Positions 1 through 11,202 of a stretch of 64,000 nt of DNA are shown in pieces. A program made the position numbers and the translations under genes. Source of the stretch: Venturia oleaginea (taxonomy: Eukaryota > Ascomycota > Dothideomycetes > Venturiales > Venturiaceae); NCBI GenBank assembly GCA_013176395.1, contig JABMLP010000024.1:310001-374000 (forward strand), written 5' to 3'. How positions within the stretch are numbered: position 1 is the stretch's first letter; each line of letters starts with the position of its first letter. The notes under the pieces are model-generated. The model made no database searches. It saw only the letters and a list, made by a program, of their open reading frames with translations, and was not told where the DNA came from.

Positions 1-264
1 CCTACGCTCCATGTCCGCGCGCGTCCGCTTCTCCATTTAATCTCACCTCCGCTCCTACATGTTGCTAATGTCCAACAGTCAGACGTCTGCCTCTACTTCC
101 TCGGTCTCTTCCTCCCACCCGTCCCCGTCTTCCTCAAACGCGGCTGCGGCGCCGATTTCCTCATCAACATCTGTCTTTCGATTCTGGGCTGGATCCCTGG
201 TGTGTTGCACTGCTGGTATATCATCAGCAAGTATGAGCGGCCGGCTGTGGAGTACCGGGCTTAG
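1..264 (+). CDS. PMP3/UPF0057-family small membrane proteolipid (5' partial)
   Basis: A frame open from base 1 ends at TAG 262-264. From base 79 it reads as a PMP3/UPF0057 protein: DVCLYF, then an FLPPVPVF hydrophobic stretch, the family loop KRGCGADFLINICL, and a second helix ILGWIPGVLHCWYII followed by a charged tail. Two membrane segments of this kind are known in small plasma-membrane proteolipids that affect membrane potential and salt tolerance. A branch-like GCTAAT and an acceptor CAG at 76-78 suggest that the coding exon starts at 79 and that 1-78 is intron. The first exon with the initiator would then lie left of the window. No in-frame ATG occurs in 1-78. The family call is firm; the exon boundary is inferred. 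Confidence 0.8.
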   Translation, partial: PTLHVRARPLLHLISPPLLHVANVQQSDVCLYFLGLFLPPVPVFLKRGCGADFLINICLSILGWIPGVLHCWYIISKYERPAVEYRA

Positions 265-1053
265 ATTACACTCCATGATGTTTGGTATAGGAAAGGAATG
301 GGATTCTTTGCCGTGACTGGCAATTGAGGCATGACTCTAGATGTGTTGAAAGGTTCTCTTAGCAGGCACTTGCATAATTGCTTTTGAGACGTGTGGCGTT
401 GTCTGGAATCTTATTCTATATCCTGGGCCATGTGTTTGGCGGGTTCTGTATCATAGGATGTTCAATTCGCCTTGAATAGGTATTTTTAAGGCGGATTGGT
501 TTGGGGTCAGTAGTCCGGGATCGATTTTCGACGCACTCAAGGCAGAAACGGGACGGAGAGTGGTTAAGTTAAGACTCTTCTCTTCTTCAGGGTCTGCAGC
601 CTGATACAGCAAACGGATGGCCACAGGCTGAGCACAGTGACGGTGGGCCTGAGGACAGGGCCATCCGGGGTAGGCTGCTTATTGGACCTAGTGTAGTCAA
701 AAAACCCTCACTTCCTTCACCAACATTCACCTGCTAAAGCATTCCTTCCCGACAGAGAACGGCGAGCCACTATTCGTCTATGCTCGGGCCGTGTGCTCAT
801 CCCACCTAGCACCTGCTGCTGAGCCATCCACTCATCACCGTCTGGAGCACTAAACCTTGGGAGCAGATTTTATGGACTTGTGCCAAGTTGTTCCATTCTC
901 TGGGCATATATTTCAGTTGGGCCTCCGACGTCACTTGATCAAAATGTTTGTGCCGACATCTCTTCGAGGAAATCCTAATCCGACTTCAGAGGTTTGGGCA
1001 TGTATAAAATGCGGTAATATCCGTCGAGGTTTTGCGAGCAGACCTCTGGCACT
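265..1053. other. Intergenic: PMP3 3' region and alpha-glucosidase promoter
   Basis: No convincing gene. The right part holds CT-rich stretches typical of fungal promoters (about 700-770) and the TATA motif listed separately. Short open frames here have no family resemblance. Confidence 0.6.
1003..1008 (+). promoter_or_regulatory. TATA box of the GH31 gene
   Basis: TATAAA lies 46 bases upstream of the ATG at 1054, in a GTATAAAATG context. The spacing would leave a short 5' leader, which is common for strongly regulated fungal secreted-hydrolase genes. Inferred from motif and position only. Confidence 0.45.
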
Positions 1054-3948
1054 ATGTTCGGTAGAATTGCTCGAACAGCTGCTACACTTGTAGCCGGCGT
1101 AACGGCAAGAGCATTGCTTCTTAGACAATCTGATGGAACGCTATGTCCGGTCTATTCTGCGAGCAATGTCCACATGTCAAGCACTGGCTTGACTGCCGAG
1201 CTATCTTTGGCTGGACCAGCTTGCAACAGCTATGGGTCTGATATTCCAAGCTTGACGCTCTCTGTCAATTACGATACCGGTAAGTGTTCAGAATTGGAAC
1301 CGATAATACGATGATGGCTGATGGCATGCAGCAAAGAGACTCCACGTCAAGAGACAAGATAGTCCAGCGATTGCCTATACTGTTCCGAAATCGGTTTTCC
1401 CATGCCCAGGCAACACTAGCTCTGTATCAGCAGACGAATCCGAACTTGAATTCACTTACGAAGAATCGCCGTTCAGCTTCCGAGTGGTGCGAAAAGCAAA
1501 CAATGATGTTCTCTTCGACTCCTCGGCCGAGACTCTCATCTTCCAGGACGAGTATTTGCGCCTGCGTACAAGATTGCCGGCGAGCCCAAATCTCTACGGT
1601 CTCGGCGAGCACTCGGACAATTTCAGACTGAACTCGACAGACTACACTCGTACACTCTGGTCTCGAGATAGCTACGGTATCCCCGAGGGACAAAATCTTT
1701 ACGGCAACCACCCGATCTATTTTGACCATCGTGGAGCGAACGGCACACATGGTGTTTTCTTACTTTCTAGCTCCGGCATGGATGTCCACATCAATAAGAC
1801 CACTAGCGGTCAGCAATATTTGGAGTATAATCTAATGTCTGGTATCCTCGATTTCTTTTTTGTGGCTGGACCTACACCGACTGAGGTCAGCAAGCAGTAT
1901 GCTGAGATTGCTGGACGACCCGCCGAGATGCCCTATTGGGCTTTTGGCCTTCATCAGTGTCGTTATGGCTACCGCGACTTCTATGGTGTCGCTGAGGTTG
2001 TCGCCAATTATTCTGCTGCGAGGATACCGTTAGAAACGATGTGGACAGACATTGGTGAGTGCAACATCTTTGGCTTTTTGTAAAACGGCTTTGCATCGCG
2101 TAGCTAATTTGAATCCCAGATTATATGTACGAGCGGTACATCATGACCTCGGATCCTGATAGATTTCCGATCCCTCGTGTGCGGGATATCGTTGACTACC
2201 TCCACGAGCACGACCAGCATTACATCGTCATGGTGGATCCTGCTGTCGCATATCAAGAACAGAAGTACGACAACCTGACATACACATCCTTTACCACTCC
2301 TCGGGATAACGGCTACTTTCTCTACAAGAATGGTACCATTTTCCAGGGTGTCGTCTGGCCTGGTGTTACAGCTTTCCCAGATTGGTTCCATCCAGAAACC
2401 CAACAGTGGTGGAACGACGAGTTTCTCAACTTCTTCGATGCTGATACTGGAGTTGACATTGACGGGTTATGGATCGATATGAACGAAGCCGCCAATTTTA
2501 ACCTGTTTGGTGACAATGCTCAGAAAACTGCGGTGGAGCGTGCCTTTCCACCTGCTCGTCCAGCACTTCGATCGCAATCGCGTTCAATTCCAGGTTTCCC
2601 GGCCGCGTTCCAACCAGGTGCTCAGAGCTATCCAGCTGACGACTTGGCTTACGCTCCGCCCTGGCTGGCAGTTTCCGCTTCGCCAGACACGGGAGCAGTG
2701 GAGAACAGGAAGCGTTCATCTACCGTCCAGCAAAGTGTTGTCAAACGGCAATCGCTGACTTCCCCGTCTGGAGCTGAAATTATCGGCTACCATGACCGCA
2801 ACCTACTCGCGCCTCCCTACCAAATCGAGGCCACTAACAACATCGAACCCGTCGGTGGATTGTCGAACTTCACGTTGGACACCGACATCATCCACTACGA
2901 TGGTCACGCAGAGCTAGACGTTCACAACTTATATGGTACCATGATGAGCGTGGCGTCCCGAACAGCCATGCTTGCACGACGACCAGAGCGGCGCCCACTA
3001 GTCATCACACGCTCCACCTTCGCCGGAGCTGGGCGATCCGTTGGTAAATGGCTCGGCGACAACCTCAGCACGTGGGCACAGTACAGGAATTCGATCCAGG
3101 GAATGCTGAATTTTGCTGCTCTTTTCCAGGTTCCTATGGTTGGAAGCGATATCTGTGGGTTTGGCGCCAATACGACCGAAACACTCTGTGCACGCTGGGT
3201 TACCTTGGGAGCTTTTTACCCATTCATGCGCAACCACAATGGAGACAGTTCCATCCCGCAAGAATTCTATCTTTGGGATACTGTCGCCGAAGCCGCACGC
3301 AATGCTCTAGATATCAGATATCGCCTCCTCGATTACATCTACACAGCTTTCCACAAACAATCCCTCGATGGCACTCCAGTCCTTAACCCACTCTGGTTCC
3401 TCTATCCCGAAGACGAAAACACCTTCGGCAACCAACTCCAATTCTTCTACGGCGATTCCCTCTTCATCTCGCCCGTGACGGAAGAAAACGCTACAAGTGT
3501 CAATATCTACTTTACCAACGACCGTTTCTACACCTGGGAAACATGGGAAATAATCGAAGGCGCAGGCGCAGAAATAACACTGACAAACATCTCCTTCACT
3601 GAAATTCCAATCCACATCAAAGGCGGTAGTATCATCCCCCTCCGTGAAAGATCAGGCCTCACAACAACTGAAACTCGTACATCCCCTTTTGTGATTTTGG
3701 TTGCGCCGGGTCGTGATGGGTTGGCTAGTGGGAGTCTTTATCTGGACGATGGGGATAGTCTGGTGCAGGATGCTATTTCTGAGATAGCGTTTGAGTATAG
3801 GGATGGGAGGTTGAGTATTGGGGGGACGTTTGGGTATGAAGTTGATGCGCGGGTGGCGAGTGTGGTTTTGCTTGGGGTGGGGGTGGGGGTGGGAAGGGGG
3901 CTATTACTGTTAGGGTTGATGAGGTGCTTGATGGGGAGAGGGTTTTGA
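1054..3948 (+). CDS. Secreted GH31 alpha-glucosidase
   Basis: Glycoside hydrolase family 31, releasing glucose from the non-reducing ends of alpha-glucans. Three exons: 1054-1279, 1332-2054 and 2120-3948 (925 codons, usual for the family). Residues 1-25 look like a signal peptide. Family landmarks are [19 protein letters not shown] (formed across intron 2), the nucleophile motif [10 protein letters not shown] with Asp near residue 436, the acid/base motif KWLGDN with Asp near residue 630, and RNHNGD. The beta-sandwich domains follow. The annotated frame ends in a G-rich run after VVLLGVG. The next frame continues with an ordinary GH31 tail ([15 protein letters not shown], stop at 3954-3956), so the C-terminus appears frameshifted by one base at about 3875-3900. 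This is either a real lesion or a homopolymer sequencing error. Confidence 0.93.
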
Positions 3949-3956
3949 GGGTTTAG

Positions 3957-4493
3957 TAGGGATGGTGTTGGGAAATATATTTAGTTTACGAGTTATGATT
4001 GGATTAATTAATGGATAACCTCATCTTCTATTTATCTATCCACCCTCTACAGAAACGCAGCGGCATGGTAGCTTCATCACTTCCGCAGGCATAAACGCCC
4101 TCTAGAATGTCCCCACCGTTCGCCCAGTCTCCTTTGCGCCCGCCCTGCCGAAGCTGTTCTCGAAATTCGCCAGCTCCTACCTACCAGTGTGCTGAAATGG
4201 AACGTACCGTTACTTCTACAGTCCCTCAACTCCAGATCAATGCTGTTGAATTTCTGACTGAGATCTGCATTATTGGGGAAGATTTTTCTTTTCGACGAAC
4301 AATTCCCGCGCGGAGAATAGAGCACTCTGCTTTCCATCTTGCCAAAAAAGACATCTTTCGGGTTTGATGTTGTAGATCCTCAACTCCGCGGCTATGTGGC
4401 TGCAAACATAATACACGTTTCCCTTCTCCACATACCCCCAAAGGCTGAATCTACGAAGCGACCTATAGATTCTACCTCACTCCTCATATCCGA
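3957..4493. other. Intergenic between convergent GH31 and RAD50
   Basis: Serves as 3' flank for both neighbours. Short antisense frames (4077-4441) show no family similarity. Nothing further is seen. Confidence 0.6.
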
Positions 4494-7400
4494 TCACAGA
4501 ACCTAGGGACTATGTTAGTACAGTATAATGACGAGCGGTAGGGTCAGTCCCTACCTTCTGAATACTCTGCTTCTCAATCTGAGAAGTCTGGTCCGGCTTC
4601 CTTGAAACCCTGTAGTAGTGATCACAGAACTCCGCACAGTTCATGTACCTCAAGAAATCCTCGTCATGGGTAATGACAATGAGCTGGAAGTTATGCTGCT
4701 GTTTGCGAACGCGGATGATTTCAGACAACGACTCAGCCAGAGCACGAATGTTATCGCGATCCAAGTTGGTGGTTGGCTCGTCTAGAGCAATAAGGCCACA
4801 ACGAACACCAAAGCACTCGGCAAGAGCAAGTCGAATGATGATGCTGGCGAGAACTTTTTGACCGGCACTGCAGCGACCGCGCATGTCCATCTCGGCGTCT
4901 TGCTTGACCATGACAACACGATAGTTGTACGACTTGTTGCCCTTCTGGGTTTCGTTCTCGGAACGAATCATGATTGTGTCGACATCGGTTCCCTGGTAGG
5001 TGTTGCGCCACAGCTCATCGATGATGCGATTGATCTCCTCCATCTTCAAGCTGTGGTACTTCATGATGGCCTTGTCCAGAGCACCGCCATAGCGAGCCAG
5101 ATCGTCGATTGCGGCTTTGGTGACGACCACTCGGATATGAGATTCACGGTATTTTTCGGCTGCGTCTTTGTAGTCTGTCTCCCACTCTTGTAGTAGCTGC
5201 TGGAGCTGGTCGTCCTTGGATTTGAGGATTCCAATTACAGTTGCTTGTTCTGCACTTAGCTTGTTGCGCTCGTTCTGCCACTTGCCACCCTCACGCTCCC
5301 AACGTTCCTTGTCGGCCTCAGCATTGGACGTGCCAAGCTCGCCGATTGCGTCGTTCAGCTCCTGAAGGTGTTTGACATTCTCTCGGTACGTCAGGTTGTC
5401 TGTAATTGCCCGTCTCATTTCGGAGTGATTCGCAAGTTGCTGTTCGATTTTCTTCATCTCGATGGTGATTTCTCGCTGCTCGTCCTCGACACGTGCAATT
5501 TCTTCTTGCAATACCGTAATCTCTCGTGAGGCTCGAGCAAGCTGTTGCGGGCCGCCTCGATCGATGTATGAGTTGATCTCGTTATTAGCTGTTCGCAACT
5601 GATTAAGGCTGTCCGTCAATTTGGATGCCTCCATCTGTAGAAGCTTGTCTCGCTCTTCTCCGCGAGCACGAATGTCCTCAAGCTTCGCTTCTGCTTGTGC
5701 GATTTGTGGCAACAAGGTATGGATGTCTTGATCAGCACGCCTCATAGCGTCGCGTTGATCGCTGTTCTGAGATTTGAGTTCTTCAATTTGACGCTGCAGG
5801 CTGTTCTTCTCCTTCAATTGATGCATAGCAGTGCTGAGTCGAGATTTGACATCGCGCACCTCAAGTTCGAGAGTATTGATGGCCCCTCGAGCTCGTTCCC
5901 TGTCAGCACGAAGCTGCTGTAATTTGCTGTTCATGGAGCGCGCCTGTTCGTTGACTTTCTTCTGCTCCTCTTGGATCTTCTCAAGGCCGCGAGAAAGACC
6001 GGTTGCTTTTTGCATAGCCTCAAGGTCTTTGATTTGTGATTTGAAGCTGCCGATTTCGGTATAGTTTTTGCAAATGGCCTGAATGGTTTTTGAAATAGAG
6101 TCGACATCTCTCTTGGCCTCCTCGCACTCTTGCACAAACTGGTCTTGTTGCTCCAACTTCTTGTTCAAAGCTTCTCGTCGGGTCTCCAATTGCAACACTT
6201 CCTTGTCCAACTTGGGGATTTCCCCTTCAAGCCTGGTGAAGGTATCATATTGTGGCCGAATTTCTTTCACGACGGCCCATTGCTGCTCAGCTTCCCGCAA
6301 TTCCTTCGCAACAACGTCTGCTTGAGCTTTTTGTAGCAAGCCATTCAGCTTGTTGAGGAGCTTATCTTTTTCTATTCCAGGTTTGACGATGCGCTCACAA
6401 AGGCGACAAGCACCCGCAGTAGTGGCGAATTCAACGCAATTTTGATAGTACTCCCGCAAGTTGGAAAGGCTCGTCTGATCACTCTTAAGAATGGCAAGAT
6501 TGCCCTCAAGAACTGAAACAGCCTCCTCGTATTGACTCACGTCATCGTCATTGATGGCTTCGCACACAGCGTTTCTGGCCTCCTTGGAATCTTTGCACAT
6601 CTGTCGTAATTGGTTGGACGCCGTTGTGTGCTTATATTTGACCTGCTCGAGTTCTCGACTTGTTCCATCTCGTTGATTCTCAGCTTCTTTGATTGCAGAG
6701 CTCTTCTCTGTCACGACGCCTTGGTAGGCCCGTTCCAGATTTGACGGCTCCCACGAGGCACCAATAATGGCGGTGATACGTGATCCGTGGGCACCAGTCA
6801 TCGTATCTAGGTTCTGTTGACGATCATTCATCTCCTTCCGCAAGAAGTCCAGCCGTGCGGAATCCTTCGCTTGACGAGAGGCTTCCATGAGTTCGCTGTC
6901 GAGTTGATCCTTCTTGTCATCCAATTCTCTGACCTCTTTATCCGTGTTCCTGATCTGCTTGTCCCAGTGGGTCGCCTCAAATTCAGATTTAGTGTTGCTC
7001 AGTCGAGTTTCCAGATCTGCCACATTCGACTCAAGCACGGTCTTGCCGCCTTCATCAATGTCAATCCTGTCAAGTTCCTTCTGAGAACGAGAAATCTTGC
7101 CGTCGCTGGTCTGAATGAAAGAAGAGGCACCCGATTTGGTCTGATGTAAGGCCGATCGGCGCTCCGTGAGAGCATTCAAGGACTGCTGTGCGGTTCGAAG
7201 ACTGCCCTGAGTCTCTTTTCGAGCACGCTCAAAAGCAGTGTTCTGATCACGAGCCATTTTGGCGATCCTTTCCATGAAGTCTCGAACGTGATGGTTTTCA
7301 ATGTCCTCGTCGAAGCCACGCACATTGTGTCGACGAGCTGTTTCCTTGATCAGATCCGCTCGACCAATCAACTGCCGCTCGAACTGGTCCTTTTGCGCCT

Positions 7401-8454
7401 GATATCGCCCAGCCTCGCTTTGTTTCGTGCCTAGTTCTTTGCGGTGTTTCGTCATGTCCTGGTTGAATTCAATGTACTGATTCTTGTAATTCTCCTTTTC
7501 TTGCTCATGCTGAGCAACCCGCTCGTCGTACTTTTCCTCCATTTCGCGGAGAGCATCGTCCGAGTCCGTCATTTTGCGCATGTGCTGCTCGAGGCTAGCA
7601 ATACTTTTCTTAACAGCCTGCGCCTCGATGCGTTTACCAGAGAGCTCAGTGACAATCTTCTCGAATCTTGCGGCATGTCCCCAGGCATCCTGAGACTTTT
7701 TATTGGCCTCCTGCATCTTACCCCTAAGCGCCATCTCCTGGCTTCGGAGTTCTTCCATTTCTTCATCGAGAATTTTGGACTTTTTCTCCGCCTTTTCGCC
7801 CTTATCTTTGTCGTCTTTCGAGTGCTGCTCGATGAGTTTAAACTTCTCAAGCTCAGTCATTTGATTTTTGCGAATGACTTTGATGTTATCGACAGCTTTG
7901 GTGTATTTCTGGGCTTCAAAGATCTCATCGAACTTCTTTTTGAGAAGCGTGGGCGTGCTCATTGGCCACAAACTCTCATCTTGATGGCAGAAGATGACAG
8001 ATTCTAGGATAGCCTTGGAAGCACCAAGATATTGAGGCACAATTTGGTCTAGCTCGGCAACACGCGAGGAGATGGTTGTTCGCTCTCCATTTTTGGTCAT
8101 CTGAAGAGAGGAATCGAGCGACTTTTGCTGGCGCGTCAATTTCCTGACAGTGAGCTGTAAACTGCGAGACAAGACCATGCGGGTGCCAGATGTGGTGTCG
8201 AAGGATAATTTGACCTGGGCGAGAACTTCATTCTCTCCGGCCAGTTTTGGGTCGTGAATCCAGGCTCCACCTGTGCCGCTGTTCGGTGGGAGCTCACCGG
8301 TGGTGGCATATCGCAAACATTCAATGATGGTCGTCTTTCCGGAGCCGTTCCATCCGACGATGAGGGTGAGGGGGCTAAAGAATTGGATGGCCTCGGGCTT
8401 CTTGTGGCCAAATGAGCGCACGCCCAGGATCTGCATCTTGTCTATCTTGGACAT
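4494..8454 (-). CDS. RAD50: RAD50 DNA double-strand-break repair ATPase
   Basis: SMC-like ATPase of the Mre11-Rad50-Nbs1/Xrs2 complex, which tethers and processes DNA ends and telomeres. The first exon (8454-4555) gives 1300 codons. It has Walker A GWNGSGKTT near residue 35, long heptad coiled coils, a central zinc-hook CRLC (Cys 683 and 686), the ABC signature SAGQKVLASI, and Walker B LIALDEPTTNLD (Asp about 1225). The first frame could run on to a stop at 4510. However, a 52-nt intron (4503-4554, GTAGGG donor, TACTAAC branch, CTAG acceptor) joins a 9-nt last exon, giving the usual short fungal ending IQKVL. I prefer that model (1302 aa). It is divergent from wc-2; an ACGCGA motif lies about 255 bases upstream. 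Confidence 0.96.
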
Positions 8455-8992
8455 GATGGCGGTTGGTTTCCACGCGGGCTACCTGTCGCTCGGAAGCGAT
8501 GGGTTGTCGGAAGGGATATACAACTATCCTTGGTAGCCTGTGTCAAGTTTTATGAACGTGACAGCGGAGTGATTCAAGGAAGAGACGTCTAGACAGTCGC
8601 TGATGGGAAGAGGGCGAGTTCCATCGAAGGTGTTGATGAAGGAGATGAGGAGTGTTCCTGTAGTGTCCCTGTAGTGTTCCTTTGACGATGGAATGCTCGC
8701 AGGAGAGACGCGAGCGCGAGGGACTCGGATTCAACGCCTAGTCACGTGCTCATCCCACACCTACCTCCACCATGATTCGGCCCTTTTATTATAGCATGTG
8801 TATCTATTAAAATGCCGGACAGTGATATCATTCACGGCTACGCTAATTATTGACAGCCGAGCGGGCGTGGACATCGACATCCAAAGTCCCAACTTCTGCT
8901 CCAGAATGCACAGCAAGGCCTGATTTCGACGCGATCGAAGATCCTCTTTGCTTCCCACTTTACTCGGAGCCTGCTCCTGAGAACCATCGGCC
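8455..8992. other. Divergent promoter region of RAD50 and wc-2
   Basis: Shared upstream region of two head-to-head genes. It contains ACGCGA at 8708-8713 and a palindromic CACGTG near 8742, both possible factor sites. Small antisense frames are not supported. Confidence 0.6.
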
Positions 8993-10464
8993 ATGTACCC
9001 CAATCACAGTCCCTCGGCCGTGCGCCTCCCTGCCCGTCATCTCCAATCTTCATGCACTAACCCACTTCAGATGCAAAGCGTAACCCAGCTAAGTCCTCAC
9101 GGACTGCAGCCCATGGGCCCGAATTTCCTGGACATGGACCTAGGCGATCTCAGTGCTAATAACTTACAAATGGAACGTTCCGCGACCCACGATTATGCGC
9201 CCTCACACCCAGGCGGGGGCCCAGTCGACAATACGAACACCCACCAGGCTATGGGAAACAACACTATGATGACAGGCGCTGGCGCTGGCCCTCTACCCAC
9301 TGGCTTTGGCGTGCAGAATCCTAGCAGTACCGGCAGCACCCTTACCGAATTCACAAAGAGGCGGAACTGGTCCAAATTGCTGCTTGAGGAGCTGCGAGAT
9401 CTGATGATGATATTGAGCCCCGATGGACGTATACAGCACGTCTCCAAGTCCGTCAAGCTTCTCACCCAGCATGACGGATTTTCTCTGATGGGGAAGCTCG
9501 TCAGCGACTATGTACACGATGAGGACAAGGGCATGTTCGCCCGCGAATTCAACGAATCGATCGCCTCTGGCATCCAGATGCGCTTCTTCTACCGCTTCCG
9601 CAAAGAGGATGATAGCTACACTATCTTCGAGGCCTTTGGTCATCCCCATCTGACCTCCGACGCCTTTGCTTTTGGGAATGGTGGTCTACCATATTGCCGC
9701 GGATACTTTTTGATGTCCAGACCCTATCCTACTAAAAACGCCGCCCTCCTTGATTCCTTCTTGGAACACAAGATCGAGAATGAACGCCTGTCCAAGCGTA
9801 TCGCGGAGCTAAAGCAAGAGGAGATAGACGAAGAGGAAGAGACGGAGATAATGCTGAGACAAGGAGGGCAATCAAGCCTGGCATATTCTGGCAGTCGCGA
9901 CAGTGGAAATACGACTGCTAAATCAGGCGGCTCCGAAAGCATGCCTCCACCTGCGAGACCGAGAGATCATGCGTTGACCGCAAGGAATCTCGACCAAGCA
10001 CAAATGAGAGCAAGACCTGACAGTATCAGTGACAAAATGGCACGATATGAGGGTGCGAATCCGTTGGAGGCAATCGAGCTGCATACTGGACTGAAATTTG
10101 GCGAGGGTGAGCGATCACGAGGCCTGAGTACTGGTGACGCCAGTCCAGCGCTCATACAGGGTGATGTTGGGATTGCGATATTCACAGACCGGGACAATCG
10201 ATCGAGCGACAGAAAGAAGAAGACGAAAATAGCGGACGAATATGTCTGTACTGATTGCGGCACTCTTGATTCACCTGAATGGAGGAAGGGACCGAGTGGG
10301 CCAAAAACCTTGTGCAATGCTTGTGGCTGTGAGTTTGCCCTGACATTTTCAGACGATGATAATACTGACTGATGAATGCAGTGCGATGGGCTAAAAAGGA
10401 GAAAAAGAAGCAGAACTCTAACAAAGCACCGTCGATGCTACAACACTCATCGACGGAAAGCTGA
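8993..10464 (+). CDS. wc-2: White Collar-2 type PAS/GATA transcription factor
   Basis: Partner of the blue-light receptor WC-1 in the white collar complex, driving light and clock transcription in the nucleus. Exons 8993-10328 and 10382-10464 (472 aa). The N-terminus is low complexity. A PAS domain follows [20 protein letters not shown] (from about residue 119), with the typical [18 protein letters not shown]. The C-terminus carries a class IVb GATA zinc finger starting near Cys419 with an 18-residue loop (CTDC, CNAC), completed across the 53-nt intron by [10 protein letters not shown]. The basic tail ends soon after. A possible extra intron at 9020-9070 (acceptor CACTTCAG just before ATG 9071) would shorten the N-terminus or move the start, so the exact start is uncertain. 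Confidence 0.93.
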
Positions 10465-11202
10465 GAGAAAGCAGGTGGAATTTGGATTTTTTTACCTCAT
10501 TTGCTGTTAATATGATACCCATCGGCTTTGCTCCAGCAACTACAAGTTCGTTCAGTTGTGGAAAGGAGGGACTATGTTGACTGGTGTTCAGAGGGAGGCG
10601 GGCTGGTATGTTTCCAATGCTGATCTTCATCAGACCAGATGATTGCTGCAATTTTGGTATCGGTTTCAAGATTGTGGGTCAAGGAATTAGGGATCGCGAA
10701 GTCATTGAGTATATAGGCCTGCGACATGTAGTGATGGTCAGATGGCTATGAGGAAAGAGGTCTATATCAAGTGCCGAGGACTCCTGGCGATCGAGCAACT
10801 AGATGAAATTCACATTTTTTAGAGTGACCCAGCCCAAGGCTTCGGGAATGAAAACATCCATTCCGAACGTTGTCAAATTGCTGAGTTTTGCGAACCAGCG
10901 TTTGAGAGTCACGTGCAACCCGGAAGGGTTTAAATACTTCCGCTCAGCTCTTTTTATCACCAACTCACCCCCAAGCGGCAATACAGCAAACCGTATCCCA
11001 CCTTCTGCAAAACAATAAGCGATACCGAAGGCATTTGAAGACGACGGCAGAACAAGTTTTGGATGTCCGGAAGTGCTGTGAACAATCTGCCTGTTTACGT
11101 CCATCGCCAGAACCTTAGCCGACCGTCGCAGTCGACATTGCGCCCTCCATTCAATAAAGCCTCATCTTCCGCGTATCCCATATCCGATATTCCGTAGCCA
11201 AC
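10465..11202. other. Intergenic between wc-2 and TOA1
   Basis: 3' flank of wc-2 and promoter of TOA1. Small frames on either strand (10799-11104) have no family match. Nothing else is seen. Confidence 0.6.

Noticed and set aside
7444..8007. 187-codon plus-strand frame
   Set aside because: Antisense shadow of the RAD50 coiled coil; Leu/Phe-rich composition is typical for such shadows.
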